Under the pieces are notes generated by a model. That model saw only the letters and a program-made list of their open reading frames with translations, did no database searches and had not been told where the DNA came from. This document shows, piece by piece, positions 1 to 11,471 of a stretch of 64,000 nucleotides of DNA (positions are counted from its first letter, which is position 1; each line of letters starts with the position of its first letter). Made by a program: the position numbers and the translations under genes. This stretch comes from Pseudorasbora parva. Its lineage: Eukaryota; Chordata; Actinopteri; Cypriniformes; Gobionidae. Where the stretch lies: the NCBI RefSeq assembly GCF_024679245.1, contig NC_090185.1:24309426-24373425 (forward strand). The letters are read 5' to 3'.

Positions 1-174
1 GTAACAATAGTGAGTTTGTAATGACTTTAGCCAGTGAAATAGTTAGCAGGGAAATAAGTTACTTTAACAGAGAATAACACAAATATAACAAGTGGAGCTC
101 TGTTTTTTTATAAAACCCTTTTAGCTCATTTTACACCAGGCACGTTTCCAAATCATCCATGTTAACATTTTCAC

Positions 175-405
175 TTAAAGGGATAGCTCAACCCAAAATG
201 AAAATTCTGTCATCATTTACTCACCCTCATGTCATTCCAAACCCCTAAGACTTTTGTTCATCTTCGTAACACAAATTAAGATCTGACTGAGAGATTTCTG
301 TTCCTCCATTGACAGCTATGCAACTACCATTTTGACGCCTCAAAAAAAGTTTATAAAGAGATTGTAAAATTAATCCATATATAATCCGTATATAGAAAGA
401 ATTTT
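175..405. repeat. Interspersed MITE-like repeat, left end
   Basis: Begins TTAAAGGGATAGCTCAACCC and continues with a segment also found at about 44787-45000 in this window (phrases such as CATCATTTACTCACCCTCA and GAGATTTCTGT...CTCCATT are shared). The inverted right end seen in other copies (GGGTGAACTATCCCTTTAA) is absent, so this is a truncated copy. The family is a high-copy short inverted-repeat element of cyprinid genomes; its superfamily was not determined here. Confidence 0.7.
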
Positions 406-1167
406 CCTTTTTGGATAAACTTAAATCATAAAGTTCATAATACTGTATTTAGCTAATGTCACCATTAGAGGGAGACAGTCAGCTGCTGAAATTTCCATTT
501 TTTTAATCATTGCTGTGTACTTTTGCTAATACATTAGTACCAACATCATTTTTCCATATTTTATTATTTTTATTTCACATTATTATTTGTAGAATTTTGC
601 CTTAAGGCATTTTTTTTGTGGCTGCAAACTGTATTAAAATGTTTATTATACCTTTTATTTAATAGTGATAAGTAAACACACACACACACACAGTACATTA
701 TGTTTGTTTTGATTAAAAATCATGTCGCGAAGGAAGTTAAAGAAAGGCCTTTTACCCCAAGTATGGTAAATACTTCATGCTAATTGAATCATTTAAATAT
801 AACAAATTTAAGTACATACTTCAAATGGTGCACCACTTTTTATTTCCTTAATCACTTTAGGCATTTCATAAACTCTTAGCTTCTTTATTATTTTGCATTA
901 TAGTACAGCATGTTGTACATCTAGGATCTGTGACATTTTATATTTAATACTTTTAGGCATTAGCTATACAATTCTGTAACATTTCATTGCATGTGATAAA
1001 AACATACATGTAGCATATTTAACAAAACAATTGCATTTCAATTTAAATACATGTAATCCTTGTGTATTACAGTTTACTTTCATATTCAGTAACACAAATA
1101 CTGTGATGTAAAGTGTGACAGTTTCTTTCCGTGATGTAATGCTGTTTATTCTGCTTTGATTGTACAG
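406..1167. other. AT-rich sequence upstream of the visible odf3l2 exons
   Basis: Probably odf3l2 intron. It holds a short (CA)n run near 674-691. I searched by eye for the upstream odf3l2 exons (expected PGP.Y.LP / PAYS motifs) and did not find them, so they lie left of the window. Confidence 0.5.
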
Positions 1168-1911
1168 TGCACAGCATTGACTGTAGTCCAGGGCCTAAAT
1201 ATCATATTGATGCCAGACTGACCCGCTTTGGAAGAGACGGCACTCCTGCCTATTCCATACATGGCAGGATGGAGAGTCGAGGTAAGTCGGTTATTCATTG
1301 TGTCATTCTGTTGAAACGGTTAGTTATTCACTGGTCGACTGATCCACTTCATGTCGAAACCACCAGGAAACACTTAGCTGGAATCGACTGAGTTTGACAG
1401 TTCCTAACTCTTGTTGTATCTGATAATTGCAGCAGGAACTTTCTCCACCCCTGGACCCGGAGCATACAGCCCTGAGAAAGCCCCTCTGTGCAGCACCCAT
1501 CGCAAACCACCATCCCACACCATGGGCTGCCGTACTCAGTATCGCACTGTGGACGCCGTGCCCGCCCCGAACAAATACACCCTCCCTTCTCTCATGGGCT
1601 CCCACATCCTGACCAAAACATCCAGTGCCAGTTACACCATCTCTGGGCGAAGCAAATGTGGAGGTCCTGCCGAGGACTTATCTAAGACTCCCGGTCCTGG
1701 TAGATATAACCGCACAGATCCCAGTGTCTACCTCCCGAGGCAGCCTGCGTTCTCTATGCTGGGCAGACACACTGCTGCCAGGGAATCCACGCTAGTACCA
1801 GGCCCTGGAAGTCATAACCCAGAAAAAGTGACAGTGCACAAGCCCAGACCTCCTGCTTTCTCTTTAGGGGTTAGGCACTCAGAGTTTGTGACCCCTTTAG
1901 TGGTAGATTAG
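1168..1911 (+). CDS. odf3l2: Outer dense fiber protein 3-like 2 (STPGPG-repeat protein), 3' part
   Basis: Two exons are visible: 1168-1281 (acceptor TGTACAG, donor GTAAGT) and about 1433-1911, ending at TAG 1909-1911; the second acceptor could be 1433 or 1436. The protein shows the repeated Pro-Gly-Pro motifs of the ODF3/CIMAP family in order: [43 protein letters not shown], each followed by PAYS/PAFS-type segments. The best remembered match is ODF3L2 (shared TRFGR...TPAYS, GAYSPEK, KVTV.K.R.PAFS.G.RHS). Family members are sperm-tail or axonemal, microtubule-associated proteins. The N-terminal exons are outside the window. In human, ODF3L2 lies directly upstream of SHC2 in the same orientation, as here, which supports the call. 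Which teleost duplicate this is cannot be judged. Confidence 0.88.
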
Positions 1912-3530
1912 TACTCATCAGCGATGAGGTGTTTTGTGGACAGAGCCTACCTGGTGGCACAAAGCAAGTGTGGGTATCTGCAGTTTGGGGTAATGGGCGT
2001 GCTGAAAGGTAAGGGATGCAGAGAAAGGTCTTTATCATTGGTGAAAGCTTATCATTCGTGAAAGCTATCTGTCAGGGTGTGGGGGATAGGGTTAGGGGTT
2101 AGTTTTTGTTTTAGCAATTCACCTTTTGGCACGCCCATAGAGTGGTGCAGGTATGACATCACTTTGTAGACCAAAACGTGGAAGCGAGTAAGCATTTTAG
2201 CACTTCCGGTTTCCATCGTTCCGAAGTCAATGTTTTGTTTTTTTATGGGATTTTGCTTAAATGGCTAAAATAAGGTCTGTGGTGAACACAAGCTCGAGAC
2301 ACTTTCACGTTTTATTCTGTGACTGAAAATACATCAGTATTACACCCACTCGTGATTATTTGAAGCTGTTACATATCTTGAAAAAAGGTGGTTAATAACA
2401 AGTGGCTAAAAATTGGACTACAGAGGCTGTCGGAGAGATTAAACGCCTTCATGTCAAAAAGGTCAAATCAGTCCGCTTTTACAGCCTCATTATGCTCATA
2501 ATTATGCTCTTATAAACTAGTCTAACTCAAACATTCTGGGGAAATGTTTTTAGGTAAAAACTAAGAGTTGTTGGAAACAGTGATGAATCACGGTTGAGCG
2601 ACCGTGGTGTAGCTCCTTTATAGTCTACCTTTAGCTTTTTACTTCTGGTCACTGCATTTAAACTTCAAAATTCATAAAAGTTGTGTTCATGTGATAATTA
2701 TCTTGATGGACAAAACATGCAAGTATCATCACCTTTTGTTGATCACAAAGCTTGTGTTTTAGTGATAAATCCAAAAGCCTAATGAGCTAACTGCTGGTTG
2801 GCCTACAAAGTGACTTTATAATGGCATGGCACCACCCCATTACTCCGACCTACAGCTATCCCTTTATCAAAAGAAAATTGCAGGATGTAAACTTGATATT
2901 CTGTCTTTTTTTCCTTTTTAGAATTTCCTGAAATTCAGACTTTTTTTCTCTGTAAGAGATTAAACTTGCAAGAAGTCACAATTGTGATATAAAATGTTAA
3001 AGGTTTAAATATTATTTCACTTTAATTGTAGGGCTGATAGATTTCACTCTACAAACTGGATATGTGAATATCATATAGATTGTTCACATCAAATCCATGC
3101 TTTGATAGTAGCCTAATCATCAAATTAAAAACATCTTTTTTTGCAATTCAGTAAAACTGTAGTAACTGCAATTTCTGCTCACAAATGGTCCATTTTGAAG
3201 GCTGTATATGTAAATACTACTTTTCTTGACTTCATTTTGAAAAGTTCAATCAATGCATTCTTGAAAATGTTTAATAATTTTCATACAGTGGAATCTGATG
3301 TTGGAAATATTTGACATTCTCATGCCAATGAATTTCCAAGACTTTTCCACACACTAAAATAAATAAATAAATAAAATTATATATGTATAGAAAGAGAGAT
3401 TTTATCAGCTACATTTGTATAGTGATGTCCATTTTAAAAAAATGTATATCTGTTGTTGCTTTACATGACATATTGATCATTTTATCATTAATTACAAATG
3501 AGGATGCAAGACGAGCTAATAAAAATAATA
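1912..3530. other. odf3l2 3' flank with inverted-repeat element
   Basis: No coding exon seen. About 2135-2855 is bounded by related inverted segments (ATCACTTTGTAGACCAA on the left; the complement of GGCCTACAAAGTGACTTTAT on the right) and looks like a MITE. A short (AAAT)n run lies at 3357-3376. No AATAAA was identified close behind the odf3l2 stop. Confidence 0.45.
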
Positions 3531-3536
3531 TTTATT
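3531..3536 (-). terminator. Candidate poly(A) signal of the CKS gene
   Basis: TTTATT on the plus strand is AATAAA on the minus strand. It lies about 410 nt past the CKS stop codon, which would give a 3' UTR of about 0.4 kb. No transcript evidence. Confidence 0.45.
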
Positions 3537-3941
3537 GATTTGTCAACAACAAATGAGGAACTAACAAATGTTGACTGCTCAAAATACAAGGTGGAGATGT
3601 TAACAAAAGCAGTTCATCAACAGAAAGCATCGTAGTGCACAACAAAAACTATTCCTTCTATTCACGACAGGGGCGATTACTTGACCTGAAACACCATCCG
3701 ACTTATTTTACATGACTTCAGTGTAGATCTAAAGAAAACACTTTGGAGGAGGCAGCCCATTCCCTCCCTGGACTCTTGCTGCCATCAGATCTCCGAATGA
3801 AAGGGGGAGGAGTAGTAACATTTCATCACCATTGATCTGCAAATAATAAAACTTATATACAAATCACAACTTATGGAAAGAAATGCACTCATGGTCAGAT
3901 CCAACCATGTAGTTTAACTTCCGATGATAATCTTTGAAAGT

Positions 3942-4626
3942 TCACTCCTTGGGAAGCGGTCTTCGGAATAGCAGAATGTGAGGCTCTGAAAAAAAAGAGT
4001 GGAATTAGGGTTTTGGAGAATAATGGGCAACGCTTGCTGATATATTTGGAAAAATTTCACTCACTACACCTAAAATGTGTCTCAAAACTAGAGAGATGCC
4101 AACCTAGACAGGGATTAGGCTGTCAAAGTAAGGTTTTAAAACACAGCCCTGGTCCACAGGTGAGTAGCCTACTAACCTGGTTTATGGATCATGTAATGGA
4201 TCCAACCCTGACTTTGCTGGACTCCCAGTCCTCTCCATTCCTCCTCTGACATTAAGTGGGAGGACGGCACCAGTTTGGAAAGCTGCTTGGGAAGCATGAC
4301 ATGTCTTTGTGGAAGGAGAAGGACAATATGTTAGTTTTGACTGATTGAATATTATGAGTATGAATAAACAATCCTTCACACTGTTCGCCACGCAATATAA
4401 CGCCGTTAAGACGACAGAACCAGGAAAATAAGTTTTAAACAGACCATTTTCAATTATTAACGGATGTTTTAATATACTTTCCAAACCAAATGAAACAGCC
4501 AAATGACAACAGCCACCGTGAAGTATCACGTCATCCTGAAATAACGAATGAAATTCCTCACCTGTACTCGAATTCCTCGTCCGTATACTTGTCGGAATAG
4601 TAAATCTGCTTTTTCGTTGAAGACAT
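3942..4626 (-). CDS. Cyclin-dependent kinases regulatory subunit (CKS1/CKS2 family)
   Basis: Three exons on the minus strand: 4626-4562 (65 bp, ATG at 4626), 4304-4177 (128 bp) and 3985-3942 (44 bp, TGA). Junctions are GT/AG (donors GTGAGG, GTTAGT) and the phases join into 78 aa, the usual CKS length. It reads [17 protein letters not shown] at the N-terminus, then [15 protein letters not shown], and ends [14 protein letters not shown]. The residues of the CDK and phosphate-binding surfaces (Lys of SDKY, Arg of EYRH, Ser/Trp of QSQGW, Arg of FRRPL) are kept. The hinge, usually HEPEPH, is HKPEPH here. CKS proteins bind CDK1/CDK2 and dock phosphorylated substrates; CKS1 also helps SCF-SKP2 recognise p27. 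QSQGW is CKS1-like rather than CKS2-like, but neither paralog fits fully, so no symbol is given. All splice sites and the frame are intact, so this is not a processed pseudogene. Confidence 0.93.
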
Positions 4627-4872
4627 TTTGGGTAAATGTTAAATGCAGGCAAAATCCAACGTGAAATGCCGGAAAAACAAGCGCACGGTCGTCACAGAGT
4701 GGCAGTGTTTTCCTGTAAAGGGCGCCGCTTCAGTTTTGAACTCAAACGGTCCCTGGCGCGCCTCTGATAGGTCGAGTCACTCACTCACCGTTTAGGCTCC
4801 GCCCCCTTCGCGCGCGGCTGCGTTTGGTTTGACAGTCACAGAAGAAAATCTGTTGGTCTGGACCGTCTGGAA
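4627..4872. promoter_or_regulatory. CpG-rich promoter of the CKS gene, possibly bidirectional
   Basis: A locally CpG-rich block in an AT-rich neighbourhood. It contains a GC box (CTCCGCCCCC near 4798), an E2F-like TTCGCGCGCGG near 4807 and a TTTGAA motif (4735-4740) about 110 bp upstream of the CKS ATG. TTTGAA matches the CHR element of G2/M genes, which would suit a CKS gene, but six bases are weak evidence. On the plus strand the block runs into a possible exon ending ...GGAACATG before GTAAAG at 4876. Confidence 0.6.
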
Positions 4873-5468
4873 CATGGTAAAGCAAAGGCCGGGTCAAGTG
4901 GGCAAAACACTCAACATAATTTATTCAGTCAGAGCATTTTTCTTCTTCTTTTGTTTCGTCTGAAAGCAAGATAATGTTTAGTAGGAAATTTTATTTATTT
5001 ATTATTCATTACCCGTGTTTCCTGCGTGTGAACCTATGGTGTGAACCATGGTGTAAACGTAGAAGTGTAACAGAAGTGTGAAACCCAAGGGTGGTATTTA
5101 TCCTGTGAGTGTGTTTATGTAGACAATTTACTTTGATGACCTTATGATATGTTATGACAGTGGTAAAGGCGTCGCTTTACTCGTAAATGTCACTTTTAAT
5201 CAAACGACGGCAAATGATAGATTCTAAAATGTGTATTATCACTACTAGGCTTTTTGCATACAATTGCACATGATTTATTGTAAATTTAAAAATAAATAAA
5301 AAAAATGTAACATACTTAATTTACATTTCAGTACAATCAGTGCAATATTGTGGTTTTCTACAGAAAATAATTTCGACAATCTCTCCAAAATACATTTTAT
5401 GTTTGCAATGGAGGTCAATGGAAAAATCAACTAACAATAAAACACAGTTTTGAGTACAGCCACAAGAC

Positions 5469-5863
5469 TTAAAGGGACAGTTCACCCAAAAATGAACATA
5501 CCCCATGGTTTACTCGCACAAGCCATATGTAAATGAATTTCTTCTTTCAGACGAACGCAACAGCGTAAGCGTTTTGAACCACGAGAGGCATTCACTTTCT
5601 TCATAAGCTGAATACAGAAGGCGGTCTGGTGGAAGCTTGATATTTTACCTTATAAAGTTATGGAAATTTTTCTTACATAAACCCATCGATTCGCTTCAGA
5701 AGCTTTTTTCAGATTGCTTTTATAATGGATGGATGCAGTTTTTAAGGCTTTTTTTATATAACTCCTACTGTATTCATCTGAAAGAAGAAAGTCATACGCC
5801 TAGGATGGCTTGAGGGTGAGTATATCGGGGTCATTTTCAGTTTTGGGTGAACTGTCCTTTTAA
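5469..5863. mobile_element. Complete MITE with terminal inverted repeats
   Basis: Starts TTAAAGGGACAGTTCACCC and ends GGGTGAACTGTCCTTTTAA, an almost perfect terminal inverted repeat around about 395 bp of non-coding sequence. Same family as the copies at 17150, 43293, 44787 and 47292. Confidence 0.8.
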
Positions 5864-5873
5864 ACCTTTTGCT

Positions 5874-5985
5874 TGGTTTCACAGTCAAGGCCTAGTCCCA
5901 GGCTAAAATGCATTTTTGCCAATTAAACAAAAGCCTAATCCTGGCTTGATCTAAGGCCTGTTTGTGAAACCAGGCCTATATCTTT
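5874..5985. repeat. Short palindromic repeat fragment
   Basis: Begins TTGGTTTCACAGTCAAGGCC and ends GGCCTGTTTGTGAAACCAGG, so the ends are inverted copies of each other. A compact fold-back element about 110 bp long, next to the preceding MITE. Confidence 0.6.
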
Positions 5986-7957
5986 TAAAATCAGACACGA
6001 GGGATACAAATTGCTTGCTAACTTGGTTTAACTAACTCTTGTTATGATCATTTACAGCCACCAAATCTGATAACCTATACAGTATGTGGAGCGATGCTAG
6101 AAAGAATGTGACTTATCCACAATACAGTTTACAAAGAACAAAACACCCGCAGCAATTACATTGGTAACACATAACTGAAAGTTCACCCACATAGAAAAGC
6201 TTAAAATGACGATTTAAGCAACTTCTGTATGAAAAAAAAACAAATATTGCATTTTTCACCAAGTAGCTAATTCACAGAGTTGTTTGAGGTGGCAGAGGTT
6301 TGCTCCATTTTTTTCTTTAGTTTGTTGTCGTCTTTTTTTTTCAGATGCTTTAACATTTAACATGTCAGGGCTGCTGATTTGACCACAGTGTTCCTGTGAC
6401 CTTTTTAACAAGCGCATACTTTTTCAGTGCACAATCAAGTAAGCAAAGAAGGCACCCGAAAGCTACTTTATTGTTTGTCTTTCACCCATAATGTTTTAGT
6501 CATCAGTTTAAATGACGGTGCGTTTTTGATGAAGTGTTGTGCAGTGTGTATCTTCCTCTGACCACATTTTCTCCACTGAATGCCCCCCCCCCCCCCCACC
6601 CCTTGATTTTATTCCTTTTTATTGTTGTTTTAAAAAAACGACCAGGCTTGCTAGAACTTTAACTAAAGGTTAACTTCAGTGACTCTTTTGTTAATGAATT
6701 ACACAGTTTCCGTTTCACAAGTAGCACGTAATAACTTTTGTTCAAGCTATGAATTCGAATGAGGAATGCATTTGTGCATATAAACGATACAATATTTAGC
6801 ACAGTGCTTGCTTGTTAGAATTTAAATATGCTTTTATACTTTCTCAGACACACTGAGGTACATGTTTTTTCACCTTCCCTTCACTCGTAGCAGCATCAAC
6901 CATTATTATAATCATAATGTTCAAATTCGAGAATATGTTACGTTGTTTACGCACTTTGCAACTTGACAACTATTGAGACTTTAAATGCATGAGACCAGAA
7001 CATCAGTAACGTGATTGGGCATGCCATTGTAGGAGGTGTGTTTATGTGATGCCTGAACAAGGATACATGGTTCTAGCCTGTGGTTTAAGTGGCTTCTCTC
7101 ACCCTTTGGGCTCGAACTTCACATCTGTCGTCTCTTAAGTGCTATTACCCTTCCTCTACATTCAAATACATAGGTTTGCATGTGTTTTTGGTGCTTGTGT
7201 AGGTGCCGGCGTTGCAACCTGCAGCAGACAGCACTAGATTTGGTGAGTTGCTGATTGTCTTTCATGTATGTATTTAATCTTTCTCTGCATTAATATATTT
7301 AGTAATAGCATTTTGTGATACATTGATTGAAATGCTTTAAGAGGATGTGGTACATGCCTGCCACGTGGAAGATGCATGTTCATTTCGTGGTATTCTTTTA
7401 AGAAAGCAAATATTAAAATATCATATTCACCCACACTGACCACAATTTGATGTTAAATGTCATGATAATACGGGGGAATGAACTCGCAGTGCGTGTCACC
7501 TGCTGTCTGGCATTGATCTATTTACGTACATGTGTCTTTTACACAGGCCTGTTTGAGTAGGAATATGTTTTATCAGATTTAAACAGTACTTGATTTTCCA
7601 CGTTGGCACAAAAAAAATTATATATGCAGCTATTTCTCCACTTTATTCATGAATATTCACAAAATGATGTTCAATTAGGCTAATGATAATAGCTGTAATC
7701 AATGAATATCTTTGTCTTTTGTTTGGGTAAAATGACCTTGTTCATTGACCTTGTTGTTGTGCAGAAATCTTATGAAATCCCTTTCTGTGTTATAGAGTGA
7801 CCTACATTTATTTATCAACATATAATGTACAGTTGCGCACACAAGTTTACAAACCCCACTTTTTTCATGCATTTTACTCTCTTATTAATAAAAGTTTAAT
7901 TCAGAATGCTGAAGGAAAAAAAAAACGATAATTTTTTGTGTGAAAAATTATATATAA
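5986..7957. other. Non-coding interval between CKS and shc2
   Basis: Mostly unique AT-rich sequence. It holds a C-homopolymer at 6583-6597 and the exon-like segment 7203-7242 described separately. No other coding signal seen. Confidence 0.4.
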
Positions 7958-8649
7958 TAGGGGTGGGCGATATGGCCAAAATCTTATATCACAATATGAG
8001 TCATTTTATTTTACGATAGCGATATATATCACGATATTGTTATTAATGAGGTTTTTATGATATCAATATTTTTGATACCATTGAAATATGATAATTCTTA
8101 TCTCCATTTTTTATATCATTAAAAAAAACGAATGACTAAAAAAAACCTCAGCTAACTGAGCAAAGACCTTCACCTGAAAAACTGTAAGAAATAGAAAAAC
8201 GACGTCAAATGTATAATCAAATATAAAACTGAATCAAATTTAAAAATAAATTAAATATAATTATATTCGTTAAAGTTACAAAAGTGATTAAGTCAAGAGC
8301 AGTTAGAGATTTTCTCTCTTTTTTGTTGTTTGATTAGCATTAATAATGACAGCAGTTCATTTGGATGCTGTCACTTTAAGAGCGACTGCACGGATCCAGT
8401 TTACTTGTGGATTGCTCTTTCTCAACTGCTTACGTTGACTTAAAGGTAGGGTAGGTAAGAATTGGTTAAAAAACTTTTTTTTCAAATTCGTTTAAACGTT
8501 CTTTATCAATACATAATTCAAATGTAAGTACTCTAAAAAAGAATGTATAAAAATTTAGTGTCTGTAGACCTCTCACGACCTCTCATTTTCATTCACTCCA
8601 CCTTTTCCCTTCTGGGCTCTTTCCAAAGCCACGCCCCCAAAATACACTG

Positions 8650-10141
8650 AAACGCAAGTGTCAAAGCGCGAAGCGGAAGTAACTTTGTGGGCGGGTCTCG
8701 GCGCTGTTGCTATTTTCCCGGCGGGATAAATGGCTCTTGCGCCCGGCGCAAATCTAAAATGGGTTGGTCTGAAGTAGCTTCATTATTCATAGGTGTGGTT
8801 TGGGCGTAACGTGAATAAACCAATCAGAGCGGCATTCAACATTCCCTTTAAAAGCAGGTGCGCAAGTTCCATTATGGATTGCTATTATTATGGCGTATTT
8901 ACTTACCAGGCGCACGTTCTTGTAAGAGCAGCCCTTATGAAACAAAAATATATTGCAGTATATTAGAAACTTTCATGCAATACATTAGGCAATATATTCA
9001 CATATATGGGAATTAATTTTTATATTTTTCAATATATTGCAATATATTGAAAGTGGCAATCATTTGTATATTTTGCAATATATTACATGAATATAGAATT
9101 TTATAATACCATCAATATATTATTCCATATATGTACAATATATTAAAATATATTTCAAGTAATATATTGGTAAATATATTTTCCTTTCGTAAGGGAGTGA
9201 AAGACAGAGAAGTTGTGATGTATGGGGATGGGAGAAACCCACCCAAAATAGCGTCGGTTAAACAGGCGTCGGTTAAACAGTTTTTCAGTCTATTTTTTTT
9301 CCTGGTTCTTGACGGACAAACCAATTTGTCAGATGTCCTTATATACATATATGTCTTGCCACTATTGGGCAAACAGGTCTGATCCTTAATTACTACAATA
9401 AGCCTGAATAATTTGTAAGGTAGATGTATGCCTATTTTTTCACATCTTCGTGGCACACCACAATGTGTTAATATTTTTTTTAGTGTAACAATTTATGGTT
9501 TGCAAAAATAACTGTTGCCCCTTATGAAAGGAAAATATATTTACCAATATATTACTTCAAAATATATTATAATATATTGTAAATACATGGAATAATATAT
9601 TGATGGTATTATACATATTATATATTCCTGTAATATATTGCAAAATATACAAATGATTGCCGCTTTCATATATTGCAATATATTGGTGAATATAAATATT
9701 AAATCCCATATATGTGAATATATTGCCTAATGTATTATATGATATTTTCCAATAAACTGCAATATATTTTTGTTTCGTTATGGGGCATCTGTGTAGATTT
9801 CATGAGCAAAGTGTATGCGCGTTGTGCACGCTATACATTATGGTCAAGCATGCGCCCTTAAAATAGCATAATGAACAACGCACAACGCACCACTGACTTT
9901 AGACCAGGTTTTTTCTGGTCAGTGGCGCAACTGTTTAATGGAACAGCAAAATAGCACCAGGGATTGTTTGCGCCGGAACACGCCTCCTTTTTTGCGCTGA
10001 ACCGCCCAGGGAGCGCAAGTTCATTCACTAGTTTAGCGACGTGCTTCTGTGGAGGGAAAAGCGCGCTTTGCGCGGGTGCAAAATAGGAATGACACATGCG
10101 TCGGTGTACAAAGTCAATTGCACTGGGTGCAAGATAGGGCC
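8650..10141. mobile_element. Third-level nested element, GC-richer MITE
   Basis: A block with unusual composition: GCGCAAGT / GCGCCGG-type motifs on both sides (about 8650-8931 and 9786-10141) and the end GCAAGATAGGGCC at 10141. It resembles a cyprinid non-autonomous family that ends in GGGCCCTAT; family name from memory and tentative. The left terminus is eroded. Interrupted by the AT-rich pair at 8932-9785. Confidence 0.5.
8932..9785. mobile_element. Pair of AT-rich MITEs in opposite orientation
   Basis: Copy 1 (8932-9195) starts CCCTTATGAAACAAAAATAT and ends TTTTCCTTTCGTAAGGG. Copy 2 (9518-9785) starts CCCCTTATGAAAGGAAAATA and ends TTTTTGTTTCGTTATGGGG. Each has its own terminal inverted repeats and is built from ATATTGCAATATATTG-like units. 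Copy 2 is roughly copy 1 reversed, around a unique spacer of about 320 bp. The open frames at 9112-9456 and 9131-9382 are by-products of this structure. Confidence 0.7.
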
Positions 10142-11471
10142 AGTTTTGCATGTAAGAGTTTCCACGATGAAAGCATTGTTGATTAATAGTAGCTAAAGCT
10201 AACTTAGTTCTACAAAAAGTTCCTGGATGTTGTGTACTAGCTTTTACACATGCATTTTGTTATCTAAAGTTAAATTTTGCGCAATTCAACACTACAGCGA
10301 TCAACCTTTTTTTGCATTGTTTGCCTTTGCTGACTGCAAAAGCCAGCACAGTGCATTTTGAATGCTTTTGCTCTTCCTAGGGGTGCGCGCATGTGTGGAC
10401 AGAAACTGTAGCAAAAGCAGTGGTTGCCATGGTAGCAAGAGAGCGTGACAGTCGCCCAAGCCAATCATTTGTTTTGTCCCAAACGAAAATAATGAGCGGT
10501 GTTTATTGCAGATTAAACAGTCTAGAGTTACTTGATTTTTATACTCTCTTTTTCAGAGTACTTACATTTGAATTATGTATTGACATATAAAGAAAGTTTA
10601 AACAAATTTTGCCAAAGTGTTTTAGATCATTCCTACCTACCCCACCTTTAAGACTTAAATGACTTGCAAATACATAGTAACTTTGACTTATGCGGCAAAA
10701 AGCAGTCATTTCAGTTCTCACATGCTTTATGGGCACGGCTCTCAGACAGCCCTGAGAAACTCTCAGAGAGCTCGTGTGCATATTAAAAGGAGTCCTCTTT
10801 CACTGCTTATTGTGCTTCTACTGTTTAAAATCACCTGTTTTTAAACCTCAGTGTTTAAAAACTCATTTAAAGACGTTAGTCCAAAATCTCTACCGGTTAA
10901 TTGTTTCTACCGGTACGTCACCCACCCCTAATTTATTGATTTCAGCTCTCTGATTGCTTGTGGTGGCAACGCACAGTATTAAGAACCGAAGTAAACTAAA
11001 TTACCTTTTTATATTCTCTTGCTGAATATATGTGGATGTCCGTTATGTCAAAATGCTTTTGTGGGGCTGTACATTTATTTTTATGATCCCGCTTATTTAA
11101 AGGCGCAATATGTCATATGGCTTATTCAAAAGTCGTTGCTTGATGACGCCAAGATTTCGTGGAGCTTTTATTAGGCTGCAGATGACCACTTCTACTTCTT
11201 TCTGCTGTTTGATCATCTTAGATACATTTGAGTGTGTTGAAAGTTTTGTTATAATGCTTCTCTGTACGTTCGCTTGGCAGCTACTATGAGGCACTTGTTC
11301 ACACTGCAGTGAGCTAGATCGATATTAGGCATGGTAAAACGTGGTACTCGTAGTAAATCCAGAACAAGATTTAAACAATAAGACTGTGTTGAGCTACTTA
11401 ACAATGATTAGTTTTCTGTCGATGAATGTATCTATGTGTCTATGAATGTATGTCTAATAAAACACATAATA

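Larger units (their letters stand above)
4873..7242 (+). other. Possible exons of a transcript divergent from the CKS gene
   Basis: An exon-like end ...CTGGAACATG before a GTAAAG donor (4876), and an isolated 40-bp segment 7203-7242 flanked by GTGTAG and GTGAGT, join as an ATG plus 13 open codons (Met-Val-Pro-Ala-Leu-Gln-Pro...). I do not recognise the peptide and found no third exon. Splicing to shc2 exon 2 would hit a stop in that frame. It could be a 5' untranslated route to shc2, a lncRNA or chance. Confidence 0.2.
8440..10651. mobile_element. Second-level nested element with long inverted ends
   Basis: Starts TTAAAGGTAGGGTAGGTAAG and ends CTACCTACCCCACCTTTAA. The inverted similarity runs inward for over 100 bp (both arms contain ATACATAATTCAAATGTAAG). 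Each side is flanked by GAC (8437-8439 and 10652-10654), compatible with a 3-bp target duplication of the PIF-Harbinger type. About 2.2 kb long because later elements inserted into it. Confidence 0.6.
7958..10930. mobile_element. Outer element of a nested transposon stack, hAT-like ends
   Basis: Left end TAGGGGTGGGCGA at 7958; right end CACCCACCCCTA finishing at 10930, an inverted match of about 12 bp. Short termini of this type occur in hAT-derived elements. The flanking 8-mers (7950-7957 and 10931-10938) agree at only five of eight positions, so the pairing of the ends is uncertain. No transposase was recognised. Confidence 0.45.

Noticed and set aside
9112..9456. Open frames of 83-114 codons on both strands
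   Set aside because: Fall within the AT-rich MITE pair; no transposase motifs.
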